A stretch of DNA of 64,000 bases from DASUCS01 sp041166385. GTDB taxonomy: Bacteria > Actinomycetota > Acidimicrobiia > Acidimicrobiales > JACDCH01. This document shows, one piece after another, positions 1-9,127 of this stretch. The DNA lies in NCBI GenBank assembly GCA_041166385.1, contig JBEEFW010000023.1:1-64000 (forward strand), given 5' to 3'. The stretch's first letter is position 1. Each line of letters starts with the position of its first letter. The translations under genes and the position numbers were made by a program. The notes below the pieces were generated by a model, which saw only the letters and a list, made by a program, of their open reading frames with translations, was not told the origin of the DNA and ran no database searches.

Positions 1-143
1 TGGTATCCGACATCGTGCTGATGGGCGCCGGGCGGACCGAACTGTCCCTCGGGTTCACCGGCAAGCGCGCCGCATTCCCTGAACAGCTCGCGGCCGACCT
101 CATCACCAGCACCGCCGCCCGTCTGGCTGCCAACCCGACCTAA
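1..143 (+). CDS. C-terminal end of an unidentified protein (partial)
   Basis: An open frame enters from the left edge (first full codon at base 3) and ends at a TAA at 141-143, giving the last 46 residues. The tail is moderately hydrophobic and then Ala-rich, ending LAANPT. I do not recognise the family from this fragment. It probably marks the last gene before the accessory island that follows, because the next 400 bases carry no convincing gene. It is certain as an open frame but untestable as a gene without upstream sequence. Confidence 0.5.
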   Translation, partial: VSDIVLMGAGRTELSLGFTGKRAAFPEQLAADLITSTAARLAANPT

Positions 144-546
144 TCCGAACCCTGCTCCGTCCGCGAGTGCACGAGGTTTGGCGAACGCGATGCAATGCGC
201 GCTCGAGTCCGGAGGCCTTGCCGCACGCGTTCGCGAGCCACCCGGCCTCGTTCGATGCGTCGACGTCGTCGGCAACGGACGCGCTGACGTCCGTGCGAAC
301 GAGGAGAATCGGTCGGCCATTGTCGCAGCGGCTGAACAGGAGGGAGCCGCGGGCGATCTCGCGGGTTGACCCCTGCGCTCAGCCTCGCTTGCTCGGGCCG
401 AAGGTCTTCTGAGTCGCGGCGCGAATGAGTTCCGGACCGCACTCGCCATCGCTGCGAAGGTGGCATCGCGGTTGTGACCTGCTCATCGGGGGCTGGACGG
501 GTCGACGGACGTCAGAGCCCCAAACTTAAGTTGTGACTTCGACTGC
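144..546. other. Intergenic stretch without a convincing gene
   Basis: About 400 bases separate the partial gene from the island. Open frames exist on both strands, but they overlap one another and are Arg/Ser-rich with little protein-like character, the usual signature of GC-rich shadow frames. I see no tRNA, no strong hairpin and no copy of a tRNA 3' end. The last 40 bases are more AT-rich (around 520-540) and may hold the promoter of the next gene. Confidence 0.5.
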
Positions 547-1185
547 ATGGTTTCGACGTTGACGCCGGAAATGGACGACCTCGTGCGGGAGACTTCCTTG
601 ATGGAGGAGGACTCGACTGAGGGTAGGGAATCAGGCGAGGGGTTCTTTCACTCGGAGAGCTTTGAGCTCTTGATGATCGTCAACGGAGTTGAGGCGGCGA
701 TTGACGCCCTCGACGAGTTCGTCGATCCTCGGCGTCGTCAACAGTTTCTACGGGCAATCGTCGACAAGTTGGAACACGCCGTGCCAGACGACGGGGGGCC
801 CACGAATACCGGGGAAGTACTGGACGATGCAATGCAGCACACGCTGAACGGTCGATGGGCTCGAGCTACGAGCGAACTGGGTGAGCTTGCGCGGATGGCG
901 TTCGACTACCCCGAGTCCGTCACGATGTTTCGGAAGTCGCTCCGTGTCTCATCGGGCTTCGGCGAGCAGTCCCGCCTCGATCTGGTTGTCGTCCTTGGCT
1001 ATGTAGCGGCTCTCGCAAACGACCCGGACATTTGTCTTGACGCTTTGACACTTTGTGACTTGCTCCCGGGTACTCCAACGCATCCCACGCTGTTGGCGGT
1101 CACTCAGCAGCTCTGCGAGTTGAACGGCTGGATCTCGAGTCCGTCCGGCGACGTGGAGCAGTTACTAGCTCGGCTGCGCGCGTGA
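547..1185 (+). CDS. Hypothetical acidic, mostly helical protein beside the CHAT protease
   Basis: A 212-residue protein with no recognised domain. The first 40 residues are strongly acidic, and the rest reads as amphipathic helices with repeat-like spacing, including stretches such as NGRWARATSELGELARMAF that resemble TPR-type helices. I infer an adaptor or sensor partner of the CHAT protein encoded downstream, because it lies at the head of the same island, but there is no operon link: a convergent gene sits in between. The ATG at 547 has no clear Shine-Dalgarno, and the ATG at 571 or 601 could be the true start. Base use looks less GC-extreme than the chromosomal genes further right, as in the whole 0.5-9 kb block. 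Confidence 0.65.
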   Translation: MVSTLTPEMDDLVRETSLMEEDSTEGRESGEGFFHSESFELLMIVNGVEAAIDALDEFVDPRRRQQFLRAIVDKLEHAVPDDGGPTNTGEVLDDAMQHTLNGRWARATSELGELARMAFDYPESVTMFRKSLRVSSGFGEQSRLDLVVVLGYVAALANDPDICLDALTLCDLLPGTPTHPTLLAVTQQLCELNGWISSPSGDVEQLLARLRA

Positions 1186-1193
1186 AACTGGTG

Positions 1194-1619
1194 CTACGAC
1201 TCCTGCTTTCGCGAGCTGCCAAGCCTGCGGACTACCGCTGCGATGTCGACATCTGAGAGCACTCCGCGATCGTTTGGGCGAAGTACCCTGGCGCCGTCGT
1301 TGTCGATTAGCAGCATCTCACCGCGATGAAGTTCGGTGCTCCGGGAGACCGTCGGTGTGTCCGGGCGGCAATCGACCACGACTCCAGATTGCAGACGATC
1401 AAGTAGGAAAACAACCAGCCTGACGAGTTGTCTGGCGGCCGCCGCGACGGACAATAGGAGCGCCCCGTCACCGACCTGCTCGGGGATTACGACGCCTCGT
1501 TCGGTCGGCACTCGAAGTACGGTCGCCCCAATGCTGAGTGCCTCACCGGCGAGATCGTCCTCCCACCCTTCCGCGCCGTTCGTCGACACGAAAACTGCCG
1601 TCGTCAGATCGTCCTCCAT
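1194..1619 (-). CDS. Hypothetical small alpha/beta protein divergent from the CHAT gene
   Basis: The frame is open further upstream, but I place the start at the ATG ending at 1619 (141 residues), because longer versions would run antisense into the CHAT gene. The product alternates short strands and helices: a strand near TTAVFVSTNG, then a hydrophobic segment around residues 50-72 (LLLSVAAAARQLVRLVVFLL), then a strand-rich tail with LLIDNDGARVL. I recognise no family. It may be a small effector-associated or regulatory domain. It ends 8 bases from the preceding gene (tail to tail), and its start is only 16 bases from the CHAT start, so the two divergent promoters must lie inside the coding regions. 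Confidence 0.55.
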   Translation of the reverse strand: MEDDLTTAVFVSTNGAEGWEDDLAGEALSIGATVLRVPTERGVVIPEQVGDGALLLSVAAAARQLVRLVVFLLDRLQSGVVVDCRPDTPTVSRSTELHRGEMLLIDNDGARVLRPNDRGVLSDVDIAAVVRRLGSSRKQES

Positions 1620-1635
1620 CGCGCCAACGTAAGCG

Positions 1636-4600
1636 ATGCCAACGAGTAGCGAGGACGGAAACCACGAGCTGAATCCACCCGATGGGCTCGGCACCTCCGA
1701 GACGGCGGCCTGGTGTCTAGAGCGAACGGGGCGGTTGCTTAAGGGCAGCGTCGAAGCTTCTGAGGCGGATGAGGCGCACCGGCTGGCGATGGTCGGGCTT
1801 GAGTCAGCGATGGGCGCCGACCGACTAGGCCTCATCGACGTCGCTATCGCCGCGTCATTAGTCCGCGGGCTTCAAGGTGTCGAATTGCCGGCGGAGTATT
1901 TGAGTTGGGTCGATGAGAGTGCAAGTCTCGGGTCGTCGCGGTCCTTGGCTGCACTTCCAGCGAGGTTGCAGGCCGCGTTAGGCGAGCTGACAGACGACGA
2001 CGAGGCACTGCGAACCCTTGTCTTCCAATACGAATCGTTCCTGCTGTCGGGTTGGGACTCGGGAACGGTTGACGCCGGCGGCGAGAGCCTCGCGCAGTTG
2101 ATCCACGAGATCAGCTTCTATCTCTCGTCGATCCTTGTCTTCGACGTGACGGGGATCCCTGCCGCTCTGGGTGTCGCGGAACGCATTGCCAGCCGGCGAC
2201 TTACAACGGCGGATCCCGAACACCGCATGTTGGCGGTGTTCGCCCGACTAGCCGTAATCGCGGGTCCACGGTTGTCCCGGGTAACTCAAACCGCGCTCAC
2301 GTCGCCAGACACCCAGATTCTTGTGCTTCGCGAGTTCGCCTCAATGCTTGAGCGGGGGTCGCGTTCATTCGAGGTGGGCGTCCTGCGCCCGTCTGCATAC
2401 CAGGAGCTGCTGCTCGGGATGGAGCGTGTGCTCTCACCGCTTGTCGCGGAGTTTGCGCCACGCTTGCGTCTCGAGGTCATTCGCCAGCTTCGCATCCTGG
2501 GGAGGCGGAACCGGTCGATTGCCGACCTCGCCGTGGTTTCGGATCTACTGACGAACCTAGCCGGCGATCCGCGATTCGATCCCGACGAGGTCACAGGTGA
2601 TCTCGTTCGTCTTAGAGCCGACCAACACGAAGTCAGCGGTGATGTGTCCGACATTGTGTCGGCGAACGAGTTGGCGAACGACCTTCTGAACAAGGAGAGC
2701 TCACGCCTCGAGAACGCGGAGACACTGAGCGCGATAAGCCTCGCGCGGTTTCTCCGATACCTAGCGATCGGTCTCCTCGCTGATCTTGAGGAAGCCCATG
2801 CCTACAACCTGGCCGCTCGCGCCGTATCGGGCGTCAGCGCGGACCTCCTCGGCGAGTTGTTGCTGAACGGCGGAGCCATACGTCGGAACATCTTCGACCA
2901 CAACAAGAACCTTGAGTACGCGAAGCAGGCCCTTCGTGACTACGAGCAAGTTCTCGGGCTCGACCTTGAGCACGCCAGCGCCGGGCGGCGCAGTGCTCTC
3001 CACAACCTGGTTTCGTTGGTTCTTAGCGCCGATTCCCTCCTGGAAGAGGAGGGTGTGAAGAATCGATTTGAATCAGCCGTACGAGAGTTGGGCGCGGTCG
3101 CTGACGGCGAGCCGAGGTATCTGCTGTCGGCGGCTCAAGGACTCCTACTGATCGGCAACGACCGAAAGGCCTTTGTCCTCGGCGCTTTGGACCTCGTGAC
3201 AGAGGCGCTGTGCGTCGTCAGCGACCGACGCGACGTTGTTGTGGCCTTTTCAACCTTGGCGAGATGCATAGATCGGCTATCTCATTGGGAGGGTCCCGAC
3301 GGTTGGATCTATCTGTTGATGTCAGCGCTGGCCGCTCGCGCTGCCGGCGCGACTATCCATATGCGCTCAAGTGCAGCGCTAGTCGGCGCACTCGCCGAAG
3401 CGCAACCAGGGGCAGCACTGAAGGAGGTGGCTTATCGTGAGTTCGTTGTGGCGGCACGCAGGTTGCTCGCCTCGCAGATCTCGGGGGACGAGCGCAGGCA
3501 ATGGCTTGAGCAACTTGACGGATTTCCTTCCGCCGTTCTCGTGGATCTTGCGGCACAGGACTGCACGGCGGCGATCGCGATCGCTGAAGCTGCTCGTGCG
3601 CTGGTTGGTGTAGAGGCTCTTTCGCTCCTTGCCTATGACGCGGGAGTTGACCAACCGGCGGTGGCACCAGTTCTCGACGAACTTCGGTCCGCTCGGATCG
3701 CGGCCGACTTTGCGACCGATCGTGAGCAAGCGCACGCTGCTCGTCTGCGCATGCAGACTGCGCAAGACCACTTGCGTCAGCTTGGTCACCCACGCGCGAT
3801 ATCGCCGCTTGTGGCCTCGACAGTAGATGACTTTGACCGACTCCAGGCGGTCGCCGGGGATGCACCTACGGTCTATCTCGCATATTCGGCGGGTTCTGTC
3901 GTGGCGATACGAGTTACGCGAAGCTCCGAACCAGAGGAGGTCTTGCGGGTGTCTCTACCCGACTTCGCGCGCGGAGCGAACCGATTCCTCGAAGCCTACG
4001 ATCGCCGTCGGGCCGACTTCGGCGCATGGGCCGCGGCCATCAGAAATGTTTCTGGCCTCTTGTGGGACGCCGTTATCGGCCCCCTGATAGCAACGTCGCG
4101 TTTCGAGCGCTCGATGACGATTGTTCCATGCGGTGGTCTGACTTTTCTGCCATTCCACCTCGCGTGGAGAACGGTGGAGGGCACACGGCGCCACCTTCTG
4201 GAGGACTATGACGTCCAGTACTCGCCAGGGCTTACGTTGGCTGCTCGAAGGCCAAGCGCCTCTTCCGACCCGGGCCAGGGGCTACTTGGCGTCTCGTCCA
4301 TCGGCGAGGGGATCGGGCTCAAGTGGCTTGCGGAGGAGGAGGCGGGAATTCGCTCGCAACTCGACGGATTCGTTGACGTTCAGTGGGCGAACGTGCATGA
4401 CGGTCCAGAGGCCGTGCTCAGACGGGCGGGCCGAGCTCGGTACTTCCACCTCGCTGCCCATGGGGAGGCTCGCTTGCACGCGGAGCGATTGGGTTATGTC
4501 GAACTTGGGAGCGACCGGCTCGATGAGTTAGCAGTGCTGGCGAACCGTCTCGACAACCTCGCCCTTGTGGTGCTCAGCTCCTGCGATTCAGGGCGGATCG

Positions 4601-4908
4601 ACCGACAACTTCCGGACGAGCTGCGGGGACTACCGTTGGCGTTTCTTGCCGCCGGGGCACGGGCGGTCCTCGCGTCCGCATGGCCTTGTGACGACCTTGT
4701 TACATCGTGGCTGATGTCCGAGTTCTATGAACGGCTTGCTGGAGGAGACTCGCCAGCGCGGGCGCTCTGTCGAGCACAGACGCGTGTGAAGACGGGCGAA
4801 CCGGTTGCGGCAAGCGACCAGATAACGCGCGAGCTGCGTGAACCTTGGCGGACCATCTATCGCCACGAGGTGTATTGGGGCGCCTTCTTTGTAACCAGCG
4901 CAGTGTGA
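1636..4908 (+). CDS. CHAT-domain (caspase-like) protease with long helical N-terminal region
   Basis: A 1090-residue protein. The last roughly 350 residues form a CHAT domain, a caspase-fold cysteine protease. The catalytic His is H942 in FHLAAHGE and the Cys is C983 in LSSCDSG, each after a hydrophobic strand as the family requires. The closing segment near VYWGAFFVTSAV is also typical. Residues 1-700 are helical and look like degenerate TPR-type repeats that could sense a partner. CHAT proteases of this layout act in bacterial immune and cell-death systems, for example the Craspase-type TPR-CHAT and gasdermin-linked proteases. The gene starts the rightward run that leads to the methyltransferase and TIR-nuclease genes. 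No gasdermin-like substrate gene is visible next to it. The family call is firm and the immune role is inferred. Confidence 0.88.
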   Translation: MPTSSEDGNHELNPPDGLGTSETAAWCLERTGRLLKGSVEASEADEAHRLAMVGLESAMGADRLGLIDVAIAASLVRGLQGVELPAEYLSWVDESASLGSSRSLAALPARLQAALGELTDDDEALRTLVFQYESFLLSGWDSGTVDAGGESLAQLIHEISFYLSSILVFDVTGIPAALGVAERIASRRLTTADPEHRMLAVFARLAVIAGPRLSRVTQTALTSPDTQILVLREFASMLERGSRSFEVGVLRPSAYQELLLGMERVLSPLVAEFAPRLRLEVIRQLRILGRRNRSIADLAVVSDLLTNLAGDPRFDPDEVTGDLVRLRADQHEVSGDVSDIVSANELANDLLNKESSRLENAETLSAISLARFLRYLAIGLLADLEEAHAYNLAARAVSGVSADLLGELLLNGGAIRRNIFDHNKNLEYAKQALRDYEQVLGLDLEHASAGRRSALHNLVSLVLSADSLLEEEGVKNRFESAVRELGAVADGEPRYLLSAAQGLLLIGNDRKAFVLGALDLVTEALCVVSDRRDVVVAFSTLARCIDRLSHWEGPDGWIYLLMSALAARAAGATIHMRSSAALVGALAEAQPGAALKEVAYREFVVAARRLLASQISGDERRQWLEQLDGFPSAVLVDLAAQDCTAAIAIAEAARALVGVEALSLLAYDAGVDQPAVAPVLDELRSARIAADFATDREQAHAARLRMQTAQDHLRQLGHPRAISPLVASTVDDFDRLQAVAGDAPTVYLAYSAGSVVAIRVTRSSEPEEVLRVSLPDFARGANRFLEAYDRRRADFGAWAAAIRNVSGLLWDAVIGPLIATSRFERSMTIVPCGGLTFLPFHLAWRTVEGTRRHLLEDYDVQYSPGLTLAARRPSASSDPGQGLLGVSSIGEGIGLKWLAEEEAGIRSQLDGFVDVQWANVHDGPEAVLRRAGRARYFHLAAHGEARLHAERLGYVELGSDRLDELAVLANRLDNLALVVLSSCDSGRIDRQLPDELRGLPLAFLAAGARAVLASAWPCDDLVTSWLMSEFYERLAGGDSPARALCRAQTRVKTGEPVAASDQITRELREPWRTIYRHEVYWGAFFVTSAV

Positions 4909-5096
4909 CTCTCGCTGCCGCCACACGTGTAACCCGTGGCGACCCGTCGACCGGCGCTCGAACACCAAGAGCTGGGAGGCGCACCACCCGACAAGACCTG
5001 CCCACGGGAGGAGGAGGGTAGGGCTTGCGACACGCTTGCTAGGTTCGATGCGTGTCACCAGGCCGGTGCAGACATCCTTGAGGCGGCAAAGGGACC

Positions 5097-5945
5097 GTGA
5101 CGATTAGTGATGCCAATGCGGCGGTGGAGGAAGAGCGCGTCTGGCCGCAGCATCAGGCTGCGCTCACCCTCCTTCAAGACCGCATCGCCCAGCCAGGTGG
5201 CGAGGAGATTCACTGGCTCGATCTCGCATGTGGCCGGGGCCAGATCCTGCGCTCGTTGAATGAACAACTATCGGATGTCGCAAGGGCGCGAATTCATTAC
5301 GTCGGCTACGACATCTCAAATTCGTACGGAATGGAGACGAAGCGATCCGCCGAGCAGCTTGGCCTCGCTTCCGTTCGAGTCGAAATCGGGGATCTTTCGA
5401 ACTTTGACGCTCTCTTGCCCTCTGAAGAACGGTTTGAGTTCCTCACCATTACGAATGCGGCGCACGAACTCAACGCGAGAGCTCTCGCACCGTTGCTGGT
5501 GGGGGCGATCGCTCGTCTTACCTCCGACGGGTCTATGTATGCCTACGACCTAGAGGAATTGCATCCACCGGAACTAGGAGCACTGCCATGGGAGCGCGAC
5601 GCTGTCGCTCTGCTTCTCGATAGAGCGCTGGGCGGCCTCGGGGAGTCCGGTTACCGCCCTGAGGTAGGACGTTGGCGGCATAAGTCAACGGCCGGCTGGA
5701 GCTTCGCCCTCAAGAGGGTTCACATCGACGTCTCTGACGCAGAACTCGGCGACCACCGGTCACAAGCCGAAGCTGAAGTCGTTGACGGGATTGATGAGAT
5801 GTTGACGACGCGGCTCAAGAGCTGCGCTGCTGCGCTTGAAGGTTTGACTCGGTATGGAGCTTCGACGTCTGAAGAGGTGCGGGTGCGCGACAAGCTCCTC
5901 TATGAGTACTGGGCGCTTCACCGCGCCATTGGTGAGACGCAATGA
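5097..5945 (+). CDS. Class I SAM-dependent methyltransferase
   Basis: The GTG at 5097 starts a 282-residue protein. Motif I is WLDLACGRGQ (about residues 40-49), followed by the second SAM-binding strand YVGYDIS and an acidic loop EIGDL, so the SAM fold is clear. The catalytic motif is not of the DPPY DNA-methylase kind: the fourth strand reads FLTITNAAHEL, where NAAHEL may be the functional loop. The substrate is unknown. The gene overlaps the next one by 4 bases (ATGA), so the two proteins are probably made together. It may modify the partner protein, a small molecule or nucleic acid. It is unlikely to be a classical restriction-modification methylase, because there is no target-recognition domain. 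Confidence 0.82.
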   Translation: MTISDANAAVEEERVWPQHQAALTLLQDRIAQPGGEEIHWLDLACGRGQILRSLNEQLSDVARARIHYVGYDISNSYGMETKRSAEQLGLASVRVEIGDLSNFDALLPSEERFEFLTITNAAHELNARALAPLLVGAIARLTSDGSMYAYDLEELHPPELGALPWERDAVALLLDRALGGLGESGYRPEVGRWRHKSTAGWSFALKRVHIDVSDAELGDHRSQAEAEVVDGIDEMLTTRLKSCAAALEGLTRYGASTSEEVRVRDKLLYEYWALHRAIGETQ

Positions 5946-7156
5946 GGATCTTTCTTGTGTACACGCATGAGGATGCCGAGCTGGCTGGATTCTTGAGGGA
6001 TCGGCTGAAGGAAGACGGCAACGTCGTCATCGATGCCTTGAACCTTGATTTCGGTGCGGACCTGTTCTCCTCGATTGCCGCCTTGATCCGCTCAACGGAC
6101 GCCGTTATCGGCATTCTCCGCGGAGACCGGCCCAACCTGTACTTCGAACTTGGGCTCGCGGCAGGTGCGGGGAAGCCCGTTGTGGTCGCGTCCGCCGGGG
6201 AGTCTGGGCTCGCGTCTAACATCGGGACCTTCCCTCTTGTTGTCTTGACAGGAGATATTGCTTCCGACGCGGAGGCGATCGCGCGCCGCGCATACGACAC
6301 TCAACCGACCCAGCAAGGCCCGAATGCGCCAGAGCGGCCAAGCGCGCCAATGTCTGCCCAAGAGGTCGGTGCACTCAGCCCACGTGAATTCGAGCAGCTA
6401 GTCCGTCAGCTCCTCATTGAACGCGGCTTCACCGTCAGCTTCGCTGGTGACCATTCGGACCGTGGATACGACCTCGTTGCGGAAACCGATCGCGGCAGTC
6501 GTGTTCTCGTGCAGGTCAAGGGATGGTCGGTCCAGCAACGAGTTCCCTTGACTTCTGTGCAGTCGCTGGCTGCGGCCATGCTTCAGTCGGGGAGTGCTGT
6601 TGGCCTGCTGGTGTCAACTGCTCGGTTCACACCTGCAGCGGTTGCTCTCGCCGCTCAGTCTGGGGTGGTGCTGAAAACGCTGGATGAGTTGTCAGAGGAC
6701 ACCAGCGTCGACGAAGTCCTTCAGTCGACGCCTACCCTCGAGCTTGACCTTCCGGTAACACCATCCGAGATGCCGCAGCTTCAGTGTCGAGTTGGCACGG
6801 AAGTCCTGCCGCTCAACTTTGATACAGGCAGCGAGTCCTCATTCGGCGACGAGGCCGCATTCATTGCGACCGGAAAGGTGCCTCCGATAGACGAGCACGG
6901 CTACGTGATCATGTCTGTCAGCGCGGCGGGGAGCATGTTCCGGATCCTTACCCGCAACGCTGAGATTGATGTCGAAGTGCTCTCGGAGGGTCAAGCCCTG
7001 CCTGCACTGCTAAGGGTCGTGCTAGTTCGAGACTGGAGCCGCACTCCGATGGCACGCACTGCGCCGTTCGGGCTCATTGGTCGTTCATTCATGGTCGACA
7101 ACGGGCTCTCGCTGACGCTGTCGGCTGACCGCGTCCTTGTCACCCGCGCAGGTTGA
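5942..7156 (+). CDS. TIR-like / Mrr-type nuclease / retropepsin-like aspartic protease fusion
   Basis: A 404-residue protein with three recognisable parts. Residues 1-120 are a TIR-like nucleotide-processing domain: MRIFLVYTHED at the N-terminus and NLYFELGLA with E69 at the expected catalytic Glu. Residues 145-255 match the Mrr-type restriction endonuclease core, SPREFEQLVRQLL then GYDL (D177) and VQVKGW (Q191, K193), the D-(E/Q)xK arrangement. Residues 275-404 look like a retropepsin-type aspartic protease: LNFDTGS (D294) and, near the end, FGLIGRSF, the usual hydrophobic-hydrophobic-Gly motif. TIR domains cleave NAD or make cyclic ADP-ribose signals, and Mrr domains cut DNA. I infer an immune effector with two or three toxic activities. 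The start overlaps the methyltransferase stop by 4 bases. The first two domain calls are strong and the protease call is moderate. Confidence 0.82.
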   Translation: MRIFLVYTHEDAELAGFLRDRLKEDGNVVIDALNLDFGADLFSSIAALIRSTDAVIGILRGDRPNLYFELGLAAGAGKPVVVASAGESGLASNIGTFPLVVLTGDIASDAEAIARRAYDTQPTQQGPNAPERPSAPMSAQEVGALSPREFEQLVRQLLIERGFTVSFAGDHSDRGYDLVAETDRGSRVLVQVKGWSVQQRVPLTSVQSLAAAMLQSGSAVGLLVSTARFTPAAVALAAQSGVVLKTLDELSEDTSVDEVLQSTPTLELDLPVTPSEMPQLQCRVGTEVLPLNFDTGSESSFGDEAAFIATGKVPPIDEHGYVIMSVSAAGSMFRILTRNAEIDVEVLSEGQALPALLRVVLVRDWSRTPMARTAPFGLIGRSFMVDNGLSLTLSADRVLVTRAG

Positions 7157-7288
7157 CCCGTCGTTCCGTAGTCGAAAGCGAGAGGCCGACGTCAGTCGCA
7201 ACATCAGCGGATCGCGCTCGAGCATGCACCGCATCGGAAGCTCGCACGGAAGGACCAAGGCGGATCGCGGCTGGGTGGTTTCAGCTCC

Positions 7289-9127
7289 TTAGGCAGGCAG
7301 CAGTTGGCTATCGCGGCTATGTGCCTCTCGTGTCCATTCGGTCCATCGCTTGACGCAGGCCGCGACGAAGGTATTCAGGAACTCACCCTCGAAGCTGTCC
7401 AAGGGATAGTCCATCCAGGCCCGGCCTGGCTCGAACCTCCGCGGAGTCAGATCGGCGGGCAGGGAATCACAGTAAGCGATGCAGTAGGGCATATCGCTCG
7501 CGCGGGCTAGGCCGTACTCAAAATGCATCCACGGACTTACTCGTCGCCGATCGTCATCGTCGGGATGCCATATTCCGACGAACATGTCACAGCCCCGGAT
7601 TCGGTGCGTTGCCTCGTCTGAGATCTCATTGTCGTCGCGGGACTGATACTCATCCACAAAGAAGAGACTTCGGATGTCGTCGTGCTCCCGAAAGCGGGCA
7701 GCGAGTCGCGTGGCGGATTGAGGGTAGGAGAGGAAGAGTACGAGTTGCGAGTGGCGAAGCGACTCGGCAACGACCTTGCGAAAGGCACTTCTCGCCGCCT
7801 GATGTTCGGGCTTCTCCGGGCGGTGAATCCAGTGCCCCGCAGCGCCAGTCGGGACCTCCGAATCCTCGGGATCCGATTGAGCCGTAGCTGCAACGAATGC
7901 TGCATATCGAGATGTCCAGTCATCCGAGTCAGTTGTGGACTCGGTGAGGTCCAGATCACCGACCTGATTGGTGAGTGGGAAGGACTTCGTCGAACTGGGC
8001 TTCGGATACCTCGGTGCGGTCAGGCGGACGTGAGCGTCCTCGAGTTGTCGTACAGCCTTCTCGGGAACCGATCGGAGTGCCGTCTCGACCGACCTCAGGA
8101 CTGTTTCAACGTGCTCGGGCGAACTCAGAAGTCGGCGAGCATCGTGCTTCGGAAATGGTTCTGCCCGACTGGCGGCCTCGATCAGGACTTCCCATGTCGA
8201 GCGTTCAGCGGATTCCTTCCGCAGCAAGCTTGTAACGATGTTGAATTCGGCCGACCGAAGAACTTGTCCGATCGCGGCGAGAACGCCCGGCACGTCGCGA
8301 TGCTCGAAAGCAACGTGAGCCATTCGGGCGAGTCGATCTGGGTGCGGGATTATCACTCGAAGGGTTCGACTGAGCCCGTCACTCGCAAGGAAGTATGGGA
8401 TCCTCGAGCTGCGCGGATAGCCCAAGTAGTCACGGATCCGATCTGAGTTCGGTTCGTTCACCCTCACCATGACATGGAGGTTCGGGATCACCGAGGCCGC
8501 GGTGCCTTCGACGTCGGTGACGCGGGCGACCCGGCTATCGAACTGATACTCCGAGTGTGTCCGGCCGGAGAACGGCTGAATGAGCACTGCGGGCAAGGGT
8601 CGATGGTGCGAGCGGTCGAATACCAGGTCATCCCAGCATCGAACGAGTATCGACTCGACCAGTCGGATGTAACGATCATCGTCAACCGGCACCCGCTCGC
8701 GCATCGACCTGTAGATCCAACGCTTACGAGGGGTTGCCGGGAGCGGGCTGTCAAGACCTCGCGCCTGCGACCAATCAAGGATCAGGTCGACGTAGTGGTG
8801 CTCGCCAGCGTTGATCTGGCAGCTGTCCTCCTTGACGATGTTCACACCATGGTGACTGATTGCCTCGAGCAGTTTTCGCACGACCCCCGGCCGATCCCAC
8901 ATCGTGCACTCAAGACGGAACATCCGGTAGTGGTGCGTGTGGAATGGCGTGATGTGGAGTTCGACCATCCGACTTGCTTCATCCAATGGGCGAAGCAAGC
9001 GGAGGTCGCACTTGAGTTCGGTATCCGGGATCAGGCCAAGCGCACCGGTGTGGAAAGGAGGCACAACCAGATCCAGGACTCCGGAGTCCGTGACCTTGGA
9101 CCACCGGAGATAGTCAAGAATTGGCAT
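7289..9127 (-). CDS. ACT-ACT protein with C-terminal TIR-like effector domain
   Basis: A 612-residue protein on the opposite strand to the CHAT-TIR run. Residues 65-118 contain an ACT-like core with DRPGVVRKLLEAISHHGVNI, and residues 268-318 contain a second with HRDVPGVLAAIGQVLRSAEF. ACT domains bind amino acids or other small ligands. Residues 460-590 are TIR-like: LVLFLSYPQS at the first strand, CDMFVGIW, then WMHFEYGLARA with E537 at the catalytic-Glu position. A natural reading is a ligand sensor joined to a NAD-consuming effector. The ATG at 9127 has a purine-rich ribosome site (GGGAGCGGA) at good spacing. It faces away from the integrase gene and shares a 270-base promoter region with it. 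The ACT assignment is fair and the TIR-like one good. Confidence 0.78.
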   Translation of the reverse strand: MPILDYLRWSKVTDSGVLDLVVPPFHTGALGLIPDTELKCDLRLLRPLDEASRMVELHITPFHTHHYRMFRLECTMWDRPGVVRKLLEAISHHGVNIVKEDSCQINAGEHHYVDLILDWSQARGLDSPLPATPRKRWIYRSMRERVPVDDDRYIRLVESILVRCWDDLVFDRSHHRPLPAVLIQPFSGRTHSEYQFDSRVARVTDVEGTAASVIPNLHVMVRVNEPNSDRIRDYLGYPRSSRIPYFLASDGLSRTLRVIIPHPDRLARMAHVAFEHRDVPGVLAAIGQVLRSAEFNIVTSLLRKESAERSTWEVLIEAASRAEPFPKHDARRLLSSPEHVETVLRSVETALRSVPEKAVRQLEDAHVRLTAPRYPKPSSTKSFPLTNQVGDLDLTESTTDSDDWTSRYAAFVAATAQSDPEDSEVPTGAAGHWIHRPEKPEHQAARSAFRKVVAESLRHSQLVLFLSYPQSATRLAARFREHDDIRSLFFVDEYQSRDDNEISDEATHRIRGCDMFVGIWHPDDDDRRRVSPWMHFEYGLARASDMPYCIAYCDSLPADLTPRRFEPGRAWMDYPLDSFEGEFLNTFVAACVKRWTEWTREAHSRDSQLLPA

